DNA of 64,000 nucleotides from Verrucomicrobiaceae bacterium (GCA_015061955.1 SUVO01000007.1:1-64000), one strand, 5' to 3'. Shown: positions 25,888 through 33,863, counted from the first letter of the stretch. Numbers and translations are program-made. Notes: generated by a model from the sequence alone, not told the origin.

Positions 25888-26022
25888 ATTGCGACAGTAA
25901 TTTTTCATACACAATAAAAGGAGTTTCTGACGAAGCTCCTTTTTTTTTTGATAAACTCGCAATTTTGCTCTTTGCAAAAATACGGTTTTGTTTCACCTCA
26001 CGTACATAGTACGCTACGGTTT
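25888..26022 (+). repeat. Second, tandem copy of the T1 core
   Basis: Near-identical repeat of 25677-25809, with period about 211. It carries its own terminator (25917-25949, T-run one longer) and the same type-A hairpin GTAC-ATA-GTAC at 26002-26012. Only a few bases differ. The outer right arm is missing in this copy. No gene lies in 25850-26061. Confidence 0.88.
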
Positions 26023-26061
26023 TGTTGAAAAAGATTTACTCTATTTGTTTTTCAATTTTTA

Positions 26062-26700
26062 TTATTTGTCTTGCTTTAGAAAATCAATTAATTCTTGAAC
26101 TGAATAAAATAATGCATCGGGCTTTTTAGTCTTAAGTGCTTCTATATCGGCACAATCTGCCCATCCAGCCGACAAAATTTGTACACCAACTTCTCTGCAA
26201 TCGTCTATATCCATAGTGGAATCGCCTACATAATAAACGTCGTCGGCTGTCAAATTTAATTCGGTGAAAATTTCTTTAAATCGTTGAGGCTTTACCGAAC
26301 CAGTTTCTCCACCCCACTTTAGTATATCAAAATATTTTTCTAATCCTAAATGCTTTAACGTTACTTCCATACTTTCTTTACTTTTGCCTGTAATCATACA
26401 TATTTTCATACCAAGTTCTTTGGCTGTATCTAAGAGATTTTTTATGTTATCGAAAGGTTGAAGATTATCGGCTTTTATAAATTTTTCGGTGGCTTTTATA
26501 TATTCAGCAAACAGAGCATCGCCTTGTGTTGAAATTTTATTTAGTAATGCTTGCTCGTGTGGACCAAAATTTGCGTATAATTCTTCTCGCGACGGAGCAA
26601 TTAAACCAAGTTTCGTGTAAGCTGTTTCTATTGCTTTAAACACTATTGGAAATGTTTCGGCTATGGTGCCATCGAAGTCTAATATTAATGCTTTTTTCAT
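26062..26700 (-). CDS. HAD-superfamily phosphatase, phosphoglycolate-phosphatase-like
   Basis: 212 residues with all HAD motifs: ILDFDGTIAET (nucleophile and acid Asp, about 7-17), MITGKSKE (motif II Ser/Thr, about 108), VKPQRF Lys (motif III, about 142), and VGDSTMDIDDCREVG (motif IV, about 163). A helical C1 cap lies between motifs I and II. This is the Gph/PGP-type group that dephosphorylates small phosphometabolites such as 2-phosphoglycolate; the exact substrate is unproven. Transcribed alone, towards the rplS repeats. Confidence 0.85.
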   Translation of the reverse strand: MKKALILDFDGTIAETFPIVFKAIETAYTKLGLIAPSREELYANFGPHEQALLNKISTQGDALFAEYIKATEKFIKADNLQPFDNIKNLLDTAKELGMKICMITGKSKESMEVTLKHLGLEKYFDILKWGGETGSVKPQRFKEIFTELNLTADDVYYVGDSTMDIDDCREVGVQILSAGWADCADIEALKTKKPDALFYSVQELIDFLKQDK

Positions 26701-26793
26701 TGTCTATCAATCAAGTCTAAATTACATAAAAAAGCGAGTTTTTATTTTATAAAATTTCTTTACAAGAATTATTTTTCCTTTTTAATTTTATCT

Positions 26794-27642
26794 ATGAAAT
26801 GTTTTTATGTAGCAATCAGTGTTATATTTTTATTTTTGTGTGGATGTAGCCATATAAATTGCAATGTTTTTGAAACGAAAAATTTAGTAGCGTATTGGGA
26901 TTTTGATGGCGACACTCCATTTACATCTAAGGGTGGTATTCAACAACATACTTTGAGCCCAGTTGGCAATATTTCATTGCGTGATGATGGTATAGTTTCG
27001 GGAAAATCTCTATATTTAGATGGTAAAAGTTATTTGTTTATTCCTTACAAAAAAACGGGAACTTTAAATGTAAAAACTAATCAAGTAACAGTGCTTGCTT
27101 GGGTGAAGAAAGACAACAATTCTAAAATTGGTTTTGTAGCTGGAATGTGGAACGAATATCAAGATGGAGGGAAGCGTCAGTATGGATTATTTGTTTCGTT
27201 GCCTTACTACAACGGTGCTGATCAAGTTTGTGGTCATATTTCAAAATTAGGTGGTCCAACCCCACCATTCCCGTATTCAATAGATTATTCTGCAAGTGCT
27301 CAAAAAGTTCCTTTTGAGGAATGGGCATTAGTTGGCTTTACATATGATGGCACTTATATTCGCTCGTACATGAATGGTGATTTTAAAGCAAGAGAATCAG
27401 AACTTATTTCGCATACAAAAGGTTTCAAGGGGTATCCTAATGGTTTGGTGCAATCTAAAAATCCGTATTATTATCCAGATGGTATAGGCGATAATGGTTC
27501 CGATTTTACCGTTGGGGCAGTTCAATTGAAAAAAGGTATGGGTAATTTTTTCAAAGGTTATATAAATTCGATAGCTGTTTTTGATAGAGCTTTGAGCGAT
27601 GTTGAAATGAAGCAAATTTATATGCGTTCATTGAAAAAATAA
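26794..27642 (+). CDS. LamG/concanavalin-like lectin-domain lipoprotein
   Basis: 282 residues; signal peptide with lipobox LCGC near residue 17. It contains the LamG-like signature: LVAYWDFDGDTPF, GKSLYLDGKSYLFIP, VTVLAWVKKDN, WALVGFTYDGTYIRSYMNGD and FFKGYINSIAVFDRALSDVEMKQIY. It is a jelly-roll domain that binds carbohydrate at the surface. No catalytic domain is attached. Followed after 14 bases by the YjdF-like gene. Confidence 0.8.
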   Translation: MKCFYVAISVIFLFLCGCSHINCNVFETKNLVAYWDFDGDTPFTSKGGIQQHTLSPVGNISLRDDGIVSGKSLYLDGKSYLFIPYKKTGTLNVKTNQVTVLAWVKKDNNSKIGFVAGMWNEYQDGGKRQYGLFVSLPYYNGADQVCGHISKLGGPTPPFPYSIDYSASAQKVPFEEWALVGFTYDGTYIRSYMNGDFKARESELISHTKGFKGYPNGLVQSKNPYYYPDGIGDNGSDFTVGAVQLKKGMGNFFKGYINSIAVFDRALSDVEMKQIYMRSLKK

Positions 27643-27656
27643 ATTTGGAGGAATTT

Positions 27657-28256
27657 ATGGAAGAGCGCAATAATTTCCCGTTATGGTTATTGGTAATTGT
27701 ATTAAGTGTTGTTGTGTGCTCGGGCGTGTGTCCGTTTGACAGAGGCGTTTGGTGGGTCGAAATTACATCGGTGTTGATTGGTTTAGTTGGGCTGATATTA
27801 ACGTACAAAATGTTTCGTTTTTCAAACATGGCGTACTTAATAGTTTCGTTATGGCTTGTTATGCATTCGATTGGTGCTAAATATTCTTTCGAGCTTGTTC
27901 CGTTTGATTATGTTACAAACTTTTTTGGTTTTGAACGCAATCACTACGATAGACTCGCCCATTTTGTAGTTGGAATGAATGCCTATGGCTTTGCCGAGTT
28001 TGTTCTACGAAAGGGGTATGTAAAAAATAAAATAATTGCGGCAATAGGTGGTGTATTGTTCATAATGGCAATTGGCAATGCGTGGGAACTTATAGAATGG
28101 TTGTACGCCGAAATTGATGGAGGCAAAGTTGGGGCGGCATTCTTGGGTTCGCAGGGCGATATTTGGGATGCTCAAAAAGATATGCTTTGTGATACATTGG
28201 GGGCAATAGTTGCTTCGTTATTATTTTTGTGTATCTACAATAAAAAGACGCCATAA
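27657..28256 (+). CDS. YjdF/DUF2238-family inner-membrane protein
   Basis: 199 residues from the ATG at 27657, preceded by TTGGAGG (27645-27651), an unusually strong Shine-Dalgarno for this window. Six hydrophobic segments with the family's charged motifs: NHYDRLAHFVVGM, GNAWELIEWLYAE and SQGDIWDAQKDMLCDTLGAI. The family is widespread, polytopic and of unknown function. It may be co-transcribed with the LamG lipoprotein. A bidirectional terminator follows. Confidence 0.85.
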   Translation: MEERNNFPLWLLVIVLSVVVCSGVCPFDRGVWWVEITSVLIGLVGLILTYKMFRFSNMAYLIVSLWLVMHSIGAKYSFELVPFDYVTNFFGFERNHYDRLAHFVVGMNAYGFAEFVLRKGYVKNKIIAAIGGVLFIMAIGNAWELIEWLYAEIDGGKVGAAFLGSQGDIWDAQKDMLCDTLGAIVASLLFLCIYNKKTP

Positions 28257-28267
28257 AATAAAACAAA

Positions 28268-28296
28268 AAAAGAAGTCTCAGAGACTTCTTTTTTGT
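28268..28296. terminator. Bidirectional intrinsic terminator
   Basis: AAAGAAGTCTC / GAGACTTCTTT, a near-perfect palindrome with A and T runs, between yjdF-like (+) and the CocE remnant (-). Confidence 0.88.
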
Positions 28297-28298
28297 TA

Positions 28299-28571
28299 TT
28301 ATGTTTCCATAATGTTTCCATAACATATATAGCCGTTATCTGTAAAATGTTTAAATCGTTTTTTAACGCTATCTAAGGTTTCTTTTTTATTTGCGTATGG
28401 AGTTCTGTAAACTACTACCGGATATTTATTAGTAGTATCGGGAGTTAAGATTGCTGTATGGAATTTTATCCCATCATCAAAAGGTATCATAAACTCTTGG
28501 GCATTCTGTGCGTATATTACTGAAGCCAAACTAACAAACAAAATATTCTTTAAGAAAAGCGATATATTCAT
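28299..28571 (-). pseudogene. Remnant of a CocE/NonD-family serine hydrolase
   Basis: 90 codons remain: a signal peptide, then FMIPFDDGIKFHTAILTP and PVVVYRTPYANK, matching the N-terminal start of CocE/NonD hydrolases (MRDGVKL...PVVLVRTPY). The reading frame stops just after GYICYGNIMET, before the catalytic Ser would appear. A short direct repeat ATGTTTCCATA / ATGTTTCCATA lies at the break (28310-28332). The rest of the about 550-residue enzyme is missing, so this is a decayed or deleted gene ending at the neighbouring terminator. Confidence 0.65.
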
Positions 28572-28763
28572 ATCTTTAATGAATATATCGCCTTTCGTGT
28601 AGTCAAGTTTATTATGTTTTTTTATGGTAGAAGATTAGGGATTTTATGCCTTTAGAGTTTATACTATCAACGCCATAATTAGTAAGAAATAATTTTATAA
28701 TTTGACATTTGGTAAAAACATAAAAAAAATGAATTAACTTTAATAACATTTTCCTTATCACTT

Positions 28764-29297
28764 ATGAAAAAATTTATTTTAACAATATTTATTACAATAT
28801 TTTCAATATTACTATCATTTGGGCAAAACATTGCCGAATTGAAGCAAAAAGCCGAACAAGGTGATGCCTGGGCTCAATATAATCTTGGAGTGTGTTATGC
28901 TAATGGCGATGGTGTAAAAAAAGACTTTAGTGAAGCAGTTAAATGGTATAGAAAAGCTGCCGAACAAGGTGATGTCGTGGCTCAATATAATCTTGGTTTG
29001 TGTTATTATAAAGGCAAAGGTATAGAAAAAGACTTTAGTGAAGCAGTTAAATGGGTTAGAAAAGCTGCCGAACAAGGTTATGCCAAGGCTCAATATAATC
29101 TTGGTGTGTGTTATGCTGTTGGCAATGGTGTAATTCAAAACAATGTAAAAGCATATGCGTGGTTACTGTTGGCATTGGAAAACGGGTTTGAAAACGCAAA
29201 AAAAGCAATGGATATTCTTGAAGAGAAAATGACCCAAGCAGAACTTGACAAAGCGTTAAAATTGATTGAAAACTATCGTAACGGTAAATTTGATTAA
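28764..29297 (+). CDS. Sel1-repeat secreted protein
   Basis: 177 residues; signal peptide (1-20), then three 36-residue Sel1-like repeats (AEQGDAWAQYNLGVCYANGD, DVVAQYNLGLCYYKGKG, YAKAQYNLGVCYAVGNG) and a degenerate last one. At DNA level the 108-base units are nearly identical, so the repeats expanded recently. Sel1 proteins are periplasmic or host-interacting scaffolds. A possible promoter TTGACA lies at 28702-28707. Region 28572-28763 shows nothing else. Confidence 0.85.
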   Translation: MKKFILTIFITIFSILLSFGQNIAELKQKAEQGDAWAQYNLGVCYANGDGVKKDFSEAVKWYRKAAEQGDVVAQYNLGLCYYKGKGIEKDFSEAVKWVRKAAEQGYAKAQYNLGVCYAVGNGVIQNNVKAYAWLLLALENGFENAKKAMDILEEKMTQAELDKALKLIENYRNGKFD

Positions 29298-29313
29298 ACT
29301 ACAATCAAGCAAC

Positions 29314-29354
29314 AAAAAAACAGCAGAAGACACGCGTTCTTTTGCTGTTTTTTT
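29314..29354 (+). terminator. Intrinsic terminator after the Sel1 gene
   Basis: AAAAACAGCA / TGCTGTTTTT stem with an irregular loop, and T-run. It abuts the 3' end of tmRNA on the other strand and can serve both. Confidence 0.8.
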
Positions 29355-29359
29355 ATATT

Positions 29360-29710
29360 TGGAGGTGAGGGGAGTTGAACCCCTGTCCTAATGACCTTCG
29401 GATATGCCGTCTACATGTGTAGTCTCGAATTATTCTTTCTCGCCAATTAGGCTCGGACAGCCATTGGCAAGGCACCTATCAGTGAGTGGCGGCGGAAGCC
29501 CCGACAGAACAACTTCAACCCCTGTTCCCGATGTCGACGCCTGACTTCATCTATCGGGAGTCGATGAGCAGACGTGCTGCGCTTAATTAAGCAGCAATAG
29601 CGTATTCTTCGCCATTTATTGTTTTTTGTGATACATTTTTACGGAGCCAAGTATCATCTCCGACACGCAGACATAAACTACAATCAACAGTCGAATTCCG
29701 GAACACCCCC
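29360..29710 (-). ncRNA. ssrA: Transfer-messenger RNA (tmRNA)
   Basis: 351 bases on the minus strand. The acceptor stem GGGGGTG (5' end at 29710) pairs with CACCTCC (29361-29367, one G-U), discriminator A at 29360, CCA not encoded. The TpsiC arm (GGGGTTCAACTCCCC) is next to the 3' end. The tag frame ends NGEEYAIAA with stop TAA at 29587-29589; the resume codon is probably the AAA or ACA before INGEE. Pseudoknot pairs such as CCCGATAG / CTATCGGG-type segments follow the tag. It rescues stalled ribosomes with SmpB (not in the window). Confidence 0.93.
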
Positions 29711-29750
29711 GAATTTAAAGTTAATCTTCTATTTATATCTTATTATGCTA

Positions 29751-29779
29751 TATAATCGAATTTTTATTTTAGAAATCAA
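29751..29779 (-). promoter_or_regulatory. Probable ssrA promoter
   Basis: On the minus strand TTGATT (29774-29779), a 17-base spacer and ATTATA (29751-29756). Transcription would start about 34 bases before the mature 5' end, which RNase P would then trim. Confidence 0.55.
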
Positions 29780-29829
29780 GTTTTATTTTAGAATTTTCTT
29801 TTTTCTTGTATTGTTCATGTTTTAAAAAC

Positions 29830-29858
29830 TTGACTTTATTATAAAAATATTGCGTAAT
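29830..29858 (+). promoter_or_regulatory. Probable promoter of the toroid gene
   Basis: TTGACT (29830-29835), 17-base spacer, CGTAAT (29853-29858), about 60 bases before the ATG at 29917. Confidence 0.5.
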
Positions 29859-29916
29859 GAAAAATCGACGTATCGTAGATTTGATAGTACACTAAGTAAA
29901 TTAATTCAATTAAGAA

Positions 29917-31680
29917 ATGCTGAATTTTTCAGAACAATGTTTAGATATGGCTCAATCTATATTGAGCAGAAATATCGGGGCAATTAATGAAGACGGCTCT
30001 ATTTCGCCTTTAGAAAATGAATCGTCTTTGGCATGCGAGCCTGGGCACGCTGCCATGGCTTTGGGGGAGTTTTATAGAGCTACTGGTTCTACTACCCTCG
30101 AAGGTAAAGATATTGTAGATTTAGTTTCTAAGTGCATTATGGCGCAGTCTAACGACGCTGAATACACTGAAGACGGTTTGGCTTATTTGTCGTTGGGCTT
30201 GTTAGCTTTTGGACCATCGAAAGACAGAAATGCTGTTTGGGATAAATTGAGCGAAGATACGCGTAAAAATCTCGAAAAACGTTTGCTTTCTCGTACCGAT
30301 TACAACGACTTTTTCCAAGTATTTAACGTAGCTAAAGCAGTTGCTCGCTTCAGTATGGGCTTGAGCAAAAAGGATGAAACTGGAAAACTTATCGACCGTT
30401 TCCTCGAACGTATCCAACAGACATCTACTGGTAATTATTTCGATGATAAAGCAGAGTCTGAAGATGTAATTGACGGTGCTTTTGATATTTTGGGCGTTGT
30501 AGCTTTTGTATTTATACGTCAATCGCTTCAACTTCATGCAAATATGCACTTGCGTGACAGAAAAATTCCTTCGTTGCGTACATTTGCTGAAAAATATTTA
30601 CGCTTGTTGCCCGATATTGTTCGTAGCGATGGTCTTGGTTGGAATTATGGCCGCAGAATTGGTGCGTATGGGCAGATGCACTGCATTTCTATGATTTTAC
30701 AAGCTATGCGTGATAACTGGATTTCTGAAGACAAAATGCCAGAATATATGGACGTTTTGCGCAGATTATTCCAGTTCTTCTTCATGACATATCTCGACCA
30801 AGAAAACGGTTATTTAGTAATTCGTGATGAACAACGCAGTGCAGAAAATTCTTGCACAACAAGAATGGCTAATTTTGATGCTGCTCGCTATTTGTGTCAA
30901 TGGGCTCGCTTGGCTAAAACTATTGGGCGCCAAATGAACACCGAAACAATTCCTGAAAAGAACATAAGCAAATATGTATCGTTCGACAATTCTAATCGCA
31001 AGGAACAGGGTGTTTTCATTTACAAAAATGTCGATACAGCTATGCATACATGTTTGCCATTAGTTGCTCCAAATGCAACTAACACTTCATCATCGTTGGC
31101 TTTCCCTCATATTCCTGGTATTTTCGACTGGCCTGCAGATAAATATTTGCCAATACTTGTTCCTGAATTGACTTTTGGTGAACATATCACAACGCCATCT
31201 TATTATGGCAAACGCTGTACAACTGGTATGGGCTTCCGAAACTCGTTCTTCTTCCGTTATGAACAGCCTGAGCTCATCACTAAAGACGGAAAAATTATCA
31301 AGGGCTTGGGCTCATGCAAAGTTTCTTGGACTTTCAGTGGAAAAAAGCTTGTTGGCGACTTCATTTATTCTGTTCAAAACCAAATTACTCTCGACAACTT
31401 CCGTTTAGTTGTTGCAATTGGTGCTCCTCACTCTGAATATCACGTTCCTATGACTTACGCAATAGGTCAGGAAGGTCAAGGGGTAAGCATTGAGAAGGAC
31501 GACTTCCAAGCAAATTGGCTCGACACTGAAATTGTATCTGAAGACCCAGCTTATCGTTCATATTGGGGCAAAATTCACTACTTACAAGTTTATGCTCGCG
31601 ACAAGGCTATGGTAATGCGTCCTGGCACGCAATATCGCATAACCATAGCATTAGAACCAGATATTGCCTTCGCCGAATAA
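29917..31680 (+). CDS. Large cytoplasmic alpha/alpha-toroid-like protein, unknown function
   Basis: 587 residues with no signal peptide. The first about 370 residues are helical with lyase-toroid flavour (LGWNYGRRIGAYGQMHCISMI near 250; ENGYLVIRDEQRSAENSCTTRMANFDAARYL near 300). The rest is beta-rich (SYYGKRCTTGMGFRNSFFFRYEQPE; GSCKVSWTFSGKKLVGDF). This architecture recalls heparinase/chondroitin-lyase-type folds, but cytosolic location and missing known catalytic motifs leave function open. Codon use is of the highly expressed type, like fba and hisG. It is followed at once by repeat R2 and lies upstream of rhaB, separated by three terminators. A sugar-related role is a guess. Confidence 0.5.
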   Translation: MLNFSEQCLDMAQSILSRNIGAINEDGSISPLENESSLACEPGHAAMALGEFYRATGSTTLEGKDIVDLVSKCIMAQSNDAEYTEDGLAYLSLGLLAFGPSKDRNAVWDKLSEDTRKNLEKRLLSRTDYNDFFQVFNVAKAVARFSMGLSKKDETGKLIDRFLERIQQTSTGNYFDDKAESEDVIDGAFDILGVVAFVFIRQSLQLHANMHLRDRKIPSLRTFAEKYLRLLPDIVRSDGLGWNYGRRIGAYGQMHCISMILQAMRDNWISEDKMPEYMDVLRRLFQFFFMTYLDQENGYLVIRDEQRSAENSCTTRMANFDAARYLCQWARLAKTIGRQMNTETIPEKNISKYVSFDNSNRKEQGVFIYKNVDTAMHTCLPLVAPNATNTSSSLAFPHIPGIFDWPADKYLPILVPELTFGEHITTPSYYGKRCTTGMGFRNSFFFRYEQPELITKDGKIIKGLGSCKVSWTFSGKKLVGDFIYSVQNQITLDNFRLVVAIGAPHSEYHVPMTYAIGQEGQGVSIEKDDFQANWLDTEIVSEDPAYRSYWGKIHYLQVYARDKAMVMRPGTQYRITIALEPDIAFAE

Positions 31681-31873
31681 AACGTGCGAGAGCTCGTTTT
31701 CTTTGATGATGAGTTTTAATTTACACTATAAGGCACTTCGTTGAAGTGCCTTTTTTTATTAAATAAACTCATCAAAGAAAACGCTTTCGGCTGTTATTTG
31801 GTTTCGTATCGCCTCACGTACATAGTACGCTACGGCTCACAAAACACAAATTCCAGCTCGAATCTCGCACGTT
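31681..31873 (+). repeat. Intergenic repeat element R2 (type-A cassette), complete
   Basis: Starts right after the upstream stop codon. Outer arms AACGTGCGAGA (31681-31691) / TCTCGCACGTT (31863-31873); inner arms CGTTTTCTTTGATGA (31695-31709) / TCATCAAAGAAAACG (31768-31782). Inside these a terminator GGCACTTC / GAAGTGCC with seven T (31732-31757). Between inner and outer right arms is the type-A cassette with GTAC-ATA-GTAC at 31818-31828. The whole forms a branched, nested palindrome. Confidence 0.85.
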
Positions 31874-31874
31874 T

Positions 31875-32128
31875 TAAACGTGCGAGGACGCACCACTTTG
31901 CGAATAAGGATTTAAATAATGATAAAGTAGGCAATGAAATTGCCTACTTTTTTTATTTAGTTTCGCAAAGTGGTGCTTGTAGCTAAAAGAGCGTCTGCTC
32001 GGGTGGGCAGTGCGTAGCACAGCTCCACCAACTCGCAAACATCTCTTTTAGCAGACACCACACACGTTTTTTATTTTCCGTTCCCATGTTTATTCTAATG
32101 CGTATGCTAATTTTTTATTTTATAATGA
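31875..32128 (+). repeat. Intergenic repeat element R3 (type-B cassette)
   Basis: Joined to R2 through a shared arm (CTCGCACGTTT-ta-AAACGTGCGAG). Inner arms CACCACTTTGCGAA / TTCGCAAAGTGGTG enclose a terminator AAAGTAGGCAAT / ATTGCCTACTTT (31924-31954). Next, GCTAAAAGAG / CTCTTTTAGC encloses the type-B cassette GTGC-GTA-GCAC (32010-32020). It ends with the conserved tail CACACGTTTTTTATT, TTCCCATGTTTATTCTAAT and TATAATGAT. The terminator half is almost identical to R5 at 53.6-53.8 kb, but the cassette differs. Confidence 0.85.
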
Positions 32129-32129
32129 T

Positions 32130-32335
32130 AAAAGGCAATTCTTCGGAATTGCCTTTTTTGTATAAGATCGCAATCGAGGCACCTCACAGCTTATGACGCA
32201 CTTTTGCATCGACTCACGACCAAAGGTCGCTCACGCTCGCAAAAGCGACGTCCTAAGCACGTGCCTCGCACGTTTTACTTCTTCCTACACATGTCGGTTC
32301 TAAGCCTGTTGCGATTTTTTATATTATAATGATTG
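32130..32335 (+). repeat. Intergenic repeat element R4 (type-C cassette)
   Basis: Begins with a terminator AAAAGGCAATTC / GAATTGCCTTTT (32130-32159) that has no gene of its own. ATCGCAA / TTGCGAT and CGAGGCAC / GTGCCTCG arms enclose the type-C cassette CTTTTGC...GACC-AAA-GGTC...GCAAAAG, with the hairpin at 32218-32228. Tail: CTCGCACGTTTT, CATGTCGGTTCTAA and TATATTATAATGAT. After it, TTGACA at 32347-32352 may be the -35 of rhaB. No coding content in 31681-32421. Confidence 0.82.
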
Positions 32336-32421
32336 TGCGATTTGGGTTGACATACCTTGCAACAAATCCTAAAAAATCTAACATTAAACCACATATTAAT
32401 TAATCACATCAAAATTGTTTT

Positions 32422-33843
32422 ATGGACAAAAAAGTATTCTTAGCAGTAGACCTTGGTGCAGGAAGTGGTCGCATTATGGCGACTATTTACAATGGCTCAA
32501 ATTTAACTCTTGAAGAAGTTTCACGTTGGGCGAGCGAACCAGTGAAAATTGGCGAAGCTTTTCATTGGGAAGTAAACAACATTTTTGCTAACATTGTTGA
32601 GGGGTTACGCAAAGCAAAGTCGATATACGGCAACGCGATTGTTTCGCTTGGTATCGACACTTGGGGCGTTGACTACGGGTTATTAGACAAAGACGGCAAG
32701 CTTTTAAATCTTCCTTACATATATCGTGATACTCGCACCGACGGCATGATGGATTCGGTTTTTAATAAGGTTTCTAAAGAAGACATCTACAAGAAAACTG
32801 GCATTCAATTTATGTTCTTCAACACGATTTTTCAAATTCGTGCAGAAGTTGAAAAGCTCAAGAATATCGACAAAGCCGACTCTTTCTTGATGATGCCCGA
32901 CTTACTTGCTTACATGCTTACTGGTGTAAAAGTAAACGAACGCACAAACGCTTCTACAACTCAATTTTACAATCCATTCAATAAAGACTGGGATTTTGAT
33001 ATTCTCGAGAAAATCGGAGCTCCAACCAAGATTTTCAAAAATGGCTTTGCTGAATGTGGTGATGTTATAGGTTCGTTGCGTCCTGAATTACAAGCCGAGC
33101 TTGGCGATATCAAGGTTGTAGCAGTTGCAAGTCATGATACTGCATCGGCTGTTGCAGCTACTCCTACACAATCAGACGTTCCTGCATATATCAACAGTGG
33201 CACATGGTCGCTTCCTGGTGTTGAGTTGCAATCGCCTATTGCTACCGATGCATCGTTTGCTGAAAATTTTACAAACGAAGTTGGTTACAATTCTACAATT
33301 CGTTTCCTCAAAAATGTTACAGGTATGTGGCTTGTCCAAAAATCGAAAGAAGTTTGGAAGGCAAACAATTGCGATATGTCGTATAAAGAACTCGAAGCAG
33401 AGGCTGAAAAAGTCGAAGCAGGCAGAACTATTTTCGACCCAGATGCTCCAGAATTCGTAATGCCTGAAAATATGCCTAAGGCTATTGCTGATCACTGCAA
33501 AGCTAAGGGCTTGAATGTTCCAGAAACTCATGGGCAGATTTTCCGTGCAATTCAAGAAAGTATTGCAAACAAGTACAAGTATGTTTTCGATACAATTGAA
33601 AAACTCAGTGGTGCAAAGATTGAAGAAATTAACATCATGGGTGGTGGTTCAAAAGATGCTATGTTAAATCAGTTTACAGCAAACGCAACGGGTAAAGTTG
33701 TAAAAGCCGGACCTACTGAATCAACTGCATTGGGTAATGCAATTATGCAGATGAAAGCTTCGGGCGATGTTGCTTCGGTTAAGGAAGGTCGGAAGATTGT
33801 TGCTGATAGTTTCGATATCAAAACATTTGTTCCTCAAAAATAA
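32422..33843 (+). CDS. rhaB: Rhamnulokinase (FGGY family)
   Basis: 473 residues. N-terminal phosphate-binding VDLGAGSGRIM (about 9-19), SLGIDTWGVDYGLLD near 75, IYRDTRTDGM near 100, MMPDLLAYMLTGVK near 155, VASHDTASAVAATP near 233 and the late MGGGSKDAMLNQFTANATGK, as in RhaB. It phosphorylates L-rhamnulose to rhamnulose-1-phosphate. No other rha genes are adjacent (rhaA, rhaD would be elsewhere). A terminator follows. Confidence 0.92.
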   Translation: MDKKVFLAVDLGAGSGRIMATIYNGSNLTLEEVSRWASEPVKIGEAFHWEVNNIFANIVEGLRKAKSIYGNAIVSLGIDTWGVDYGLLDKDGKLLNLPYIYRDTRTDGMMDSVFNKVSKEDIYKKTGIQFMFFNTIFQIRAEVEKLKNIDKADSFLMMPDLLAYMLTGVKVNERTNASTTQFYNPFNKDWDFDILEKIGAPTKIFKNGFAECGDVIGSLRPELQAELGDIKVVAVASHDTASAVAATPTQSDVPAYINSGTWSLPGVELQSPIATDASFAENFTNEVGYNSTIRFLKNVTGMWLVQKSKEVWKANNCDMSYKELEAEAEKVEAGRTIFDPDAPEFVMPENMPKAIADHCKAKGLNVPETHGQIFRAIQESIANKYKYVFDTIEKLSGAKIEEINIMGGGSKDAMLNQFTANATGKVVKAGPTESTALGNAIMQMKASGDVASVKEGRKIVADSFDIKTFVPQK

Positions 33844-33863
33844 AATAACATAATTTCTGCAAT

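Noticed and set aside
25677-26022. Two-unit direct repeat as a possible CRISPR or IS remnant
   Set aside because: Units hold a terminator and hairpin, no unique spacers of constant length, and no transposase.
28850-29160. Tandem 108-base repeats as a possible CRISPR or satellite array
   Set aside because: They are in-frame Sel1 repeat units of a protein gene, with no spacers.
31741-31986. 81-codon ORF inside R2/R3
   Set aside because: Runs through the repeat arms and terminators; no RBS and same sequence type as other non-coding copies.
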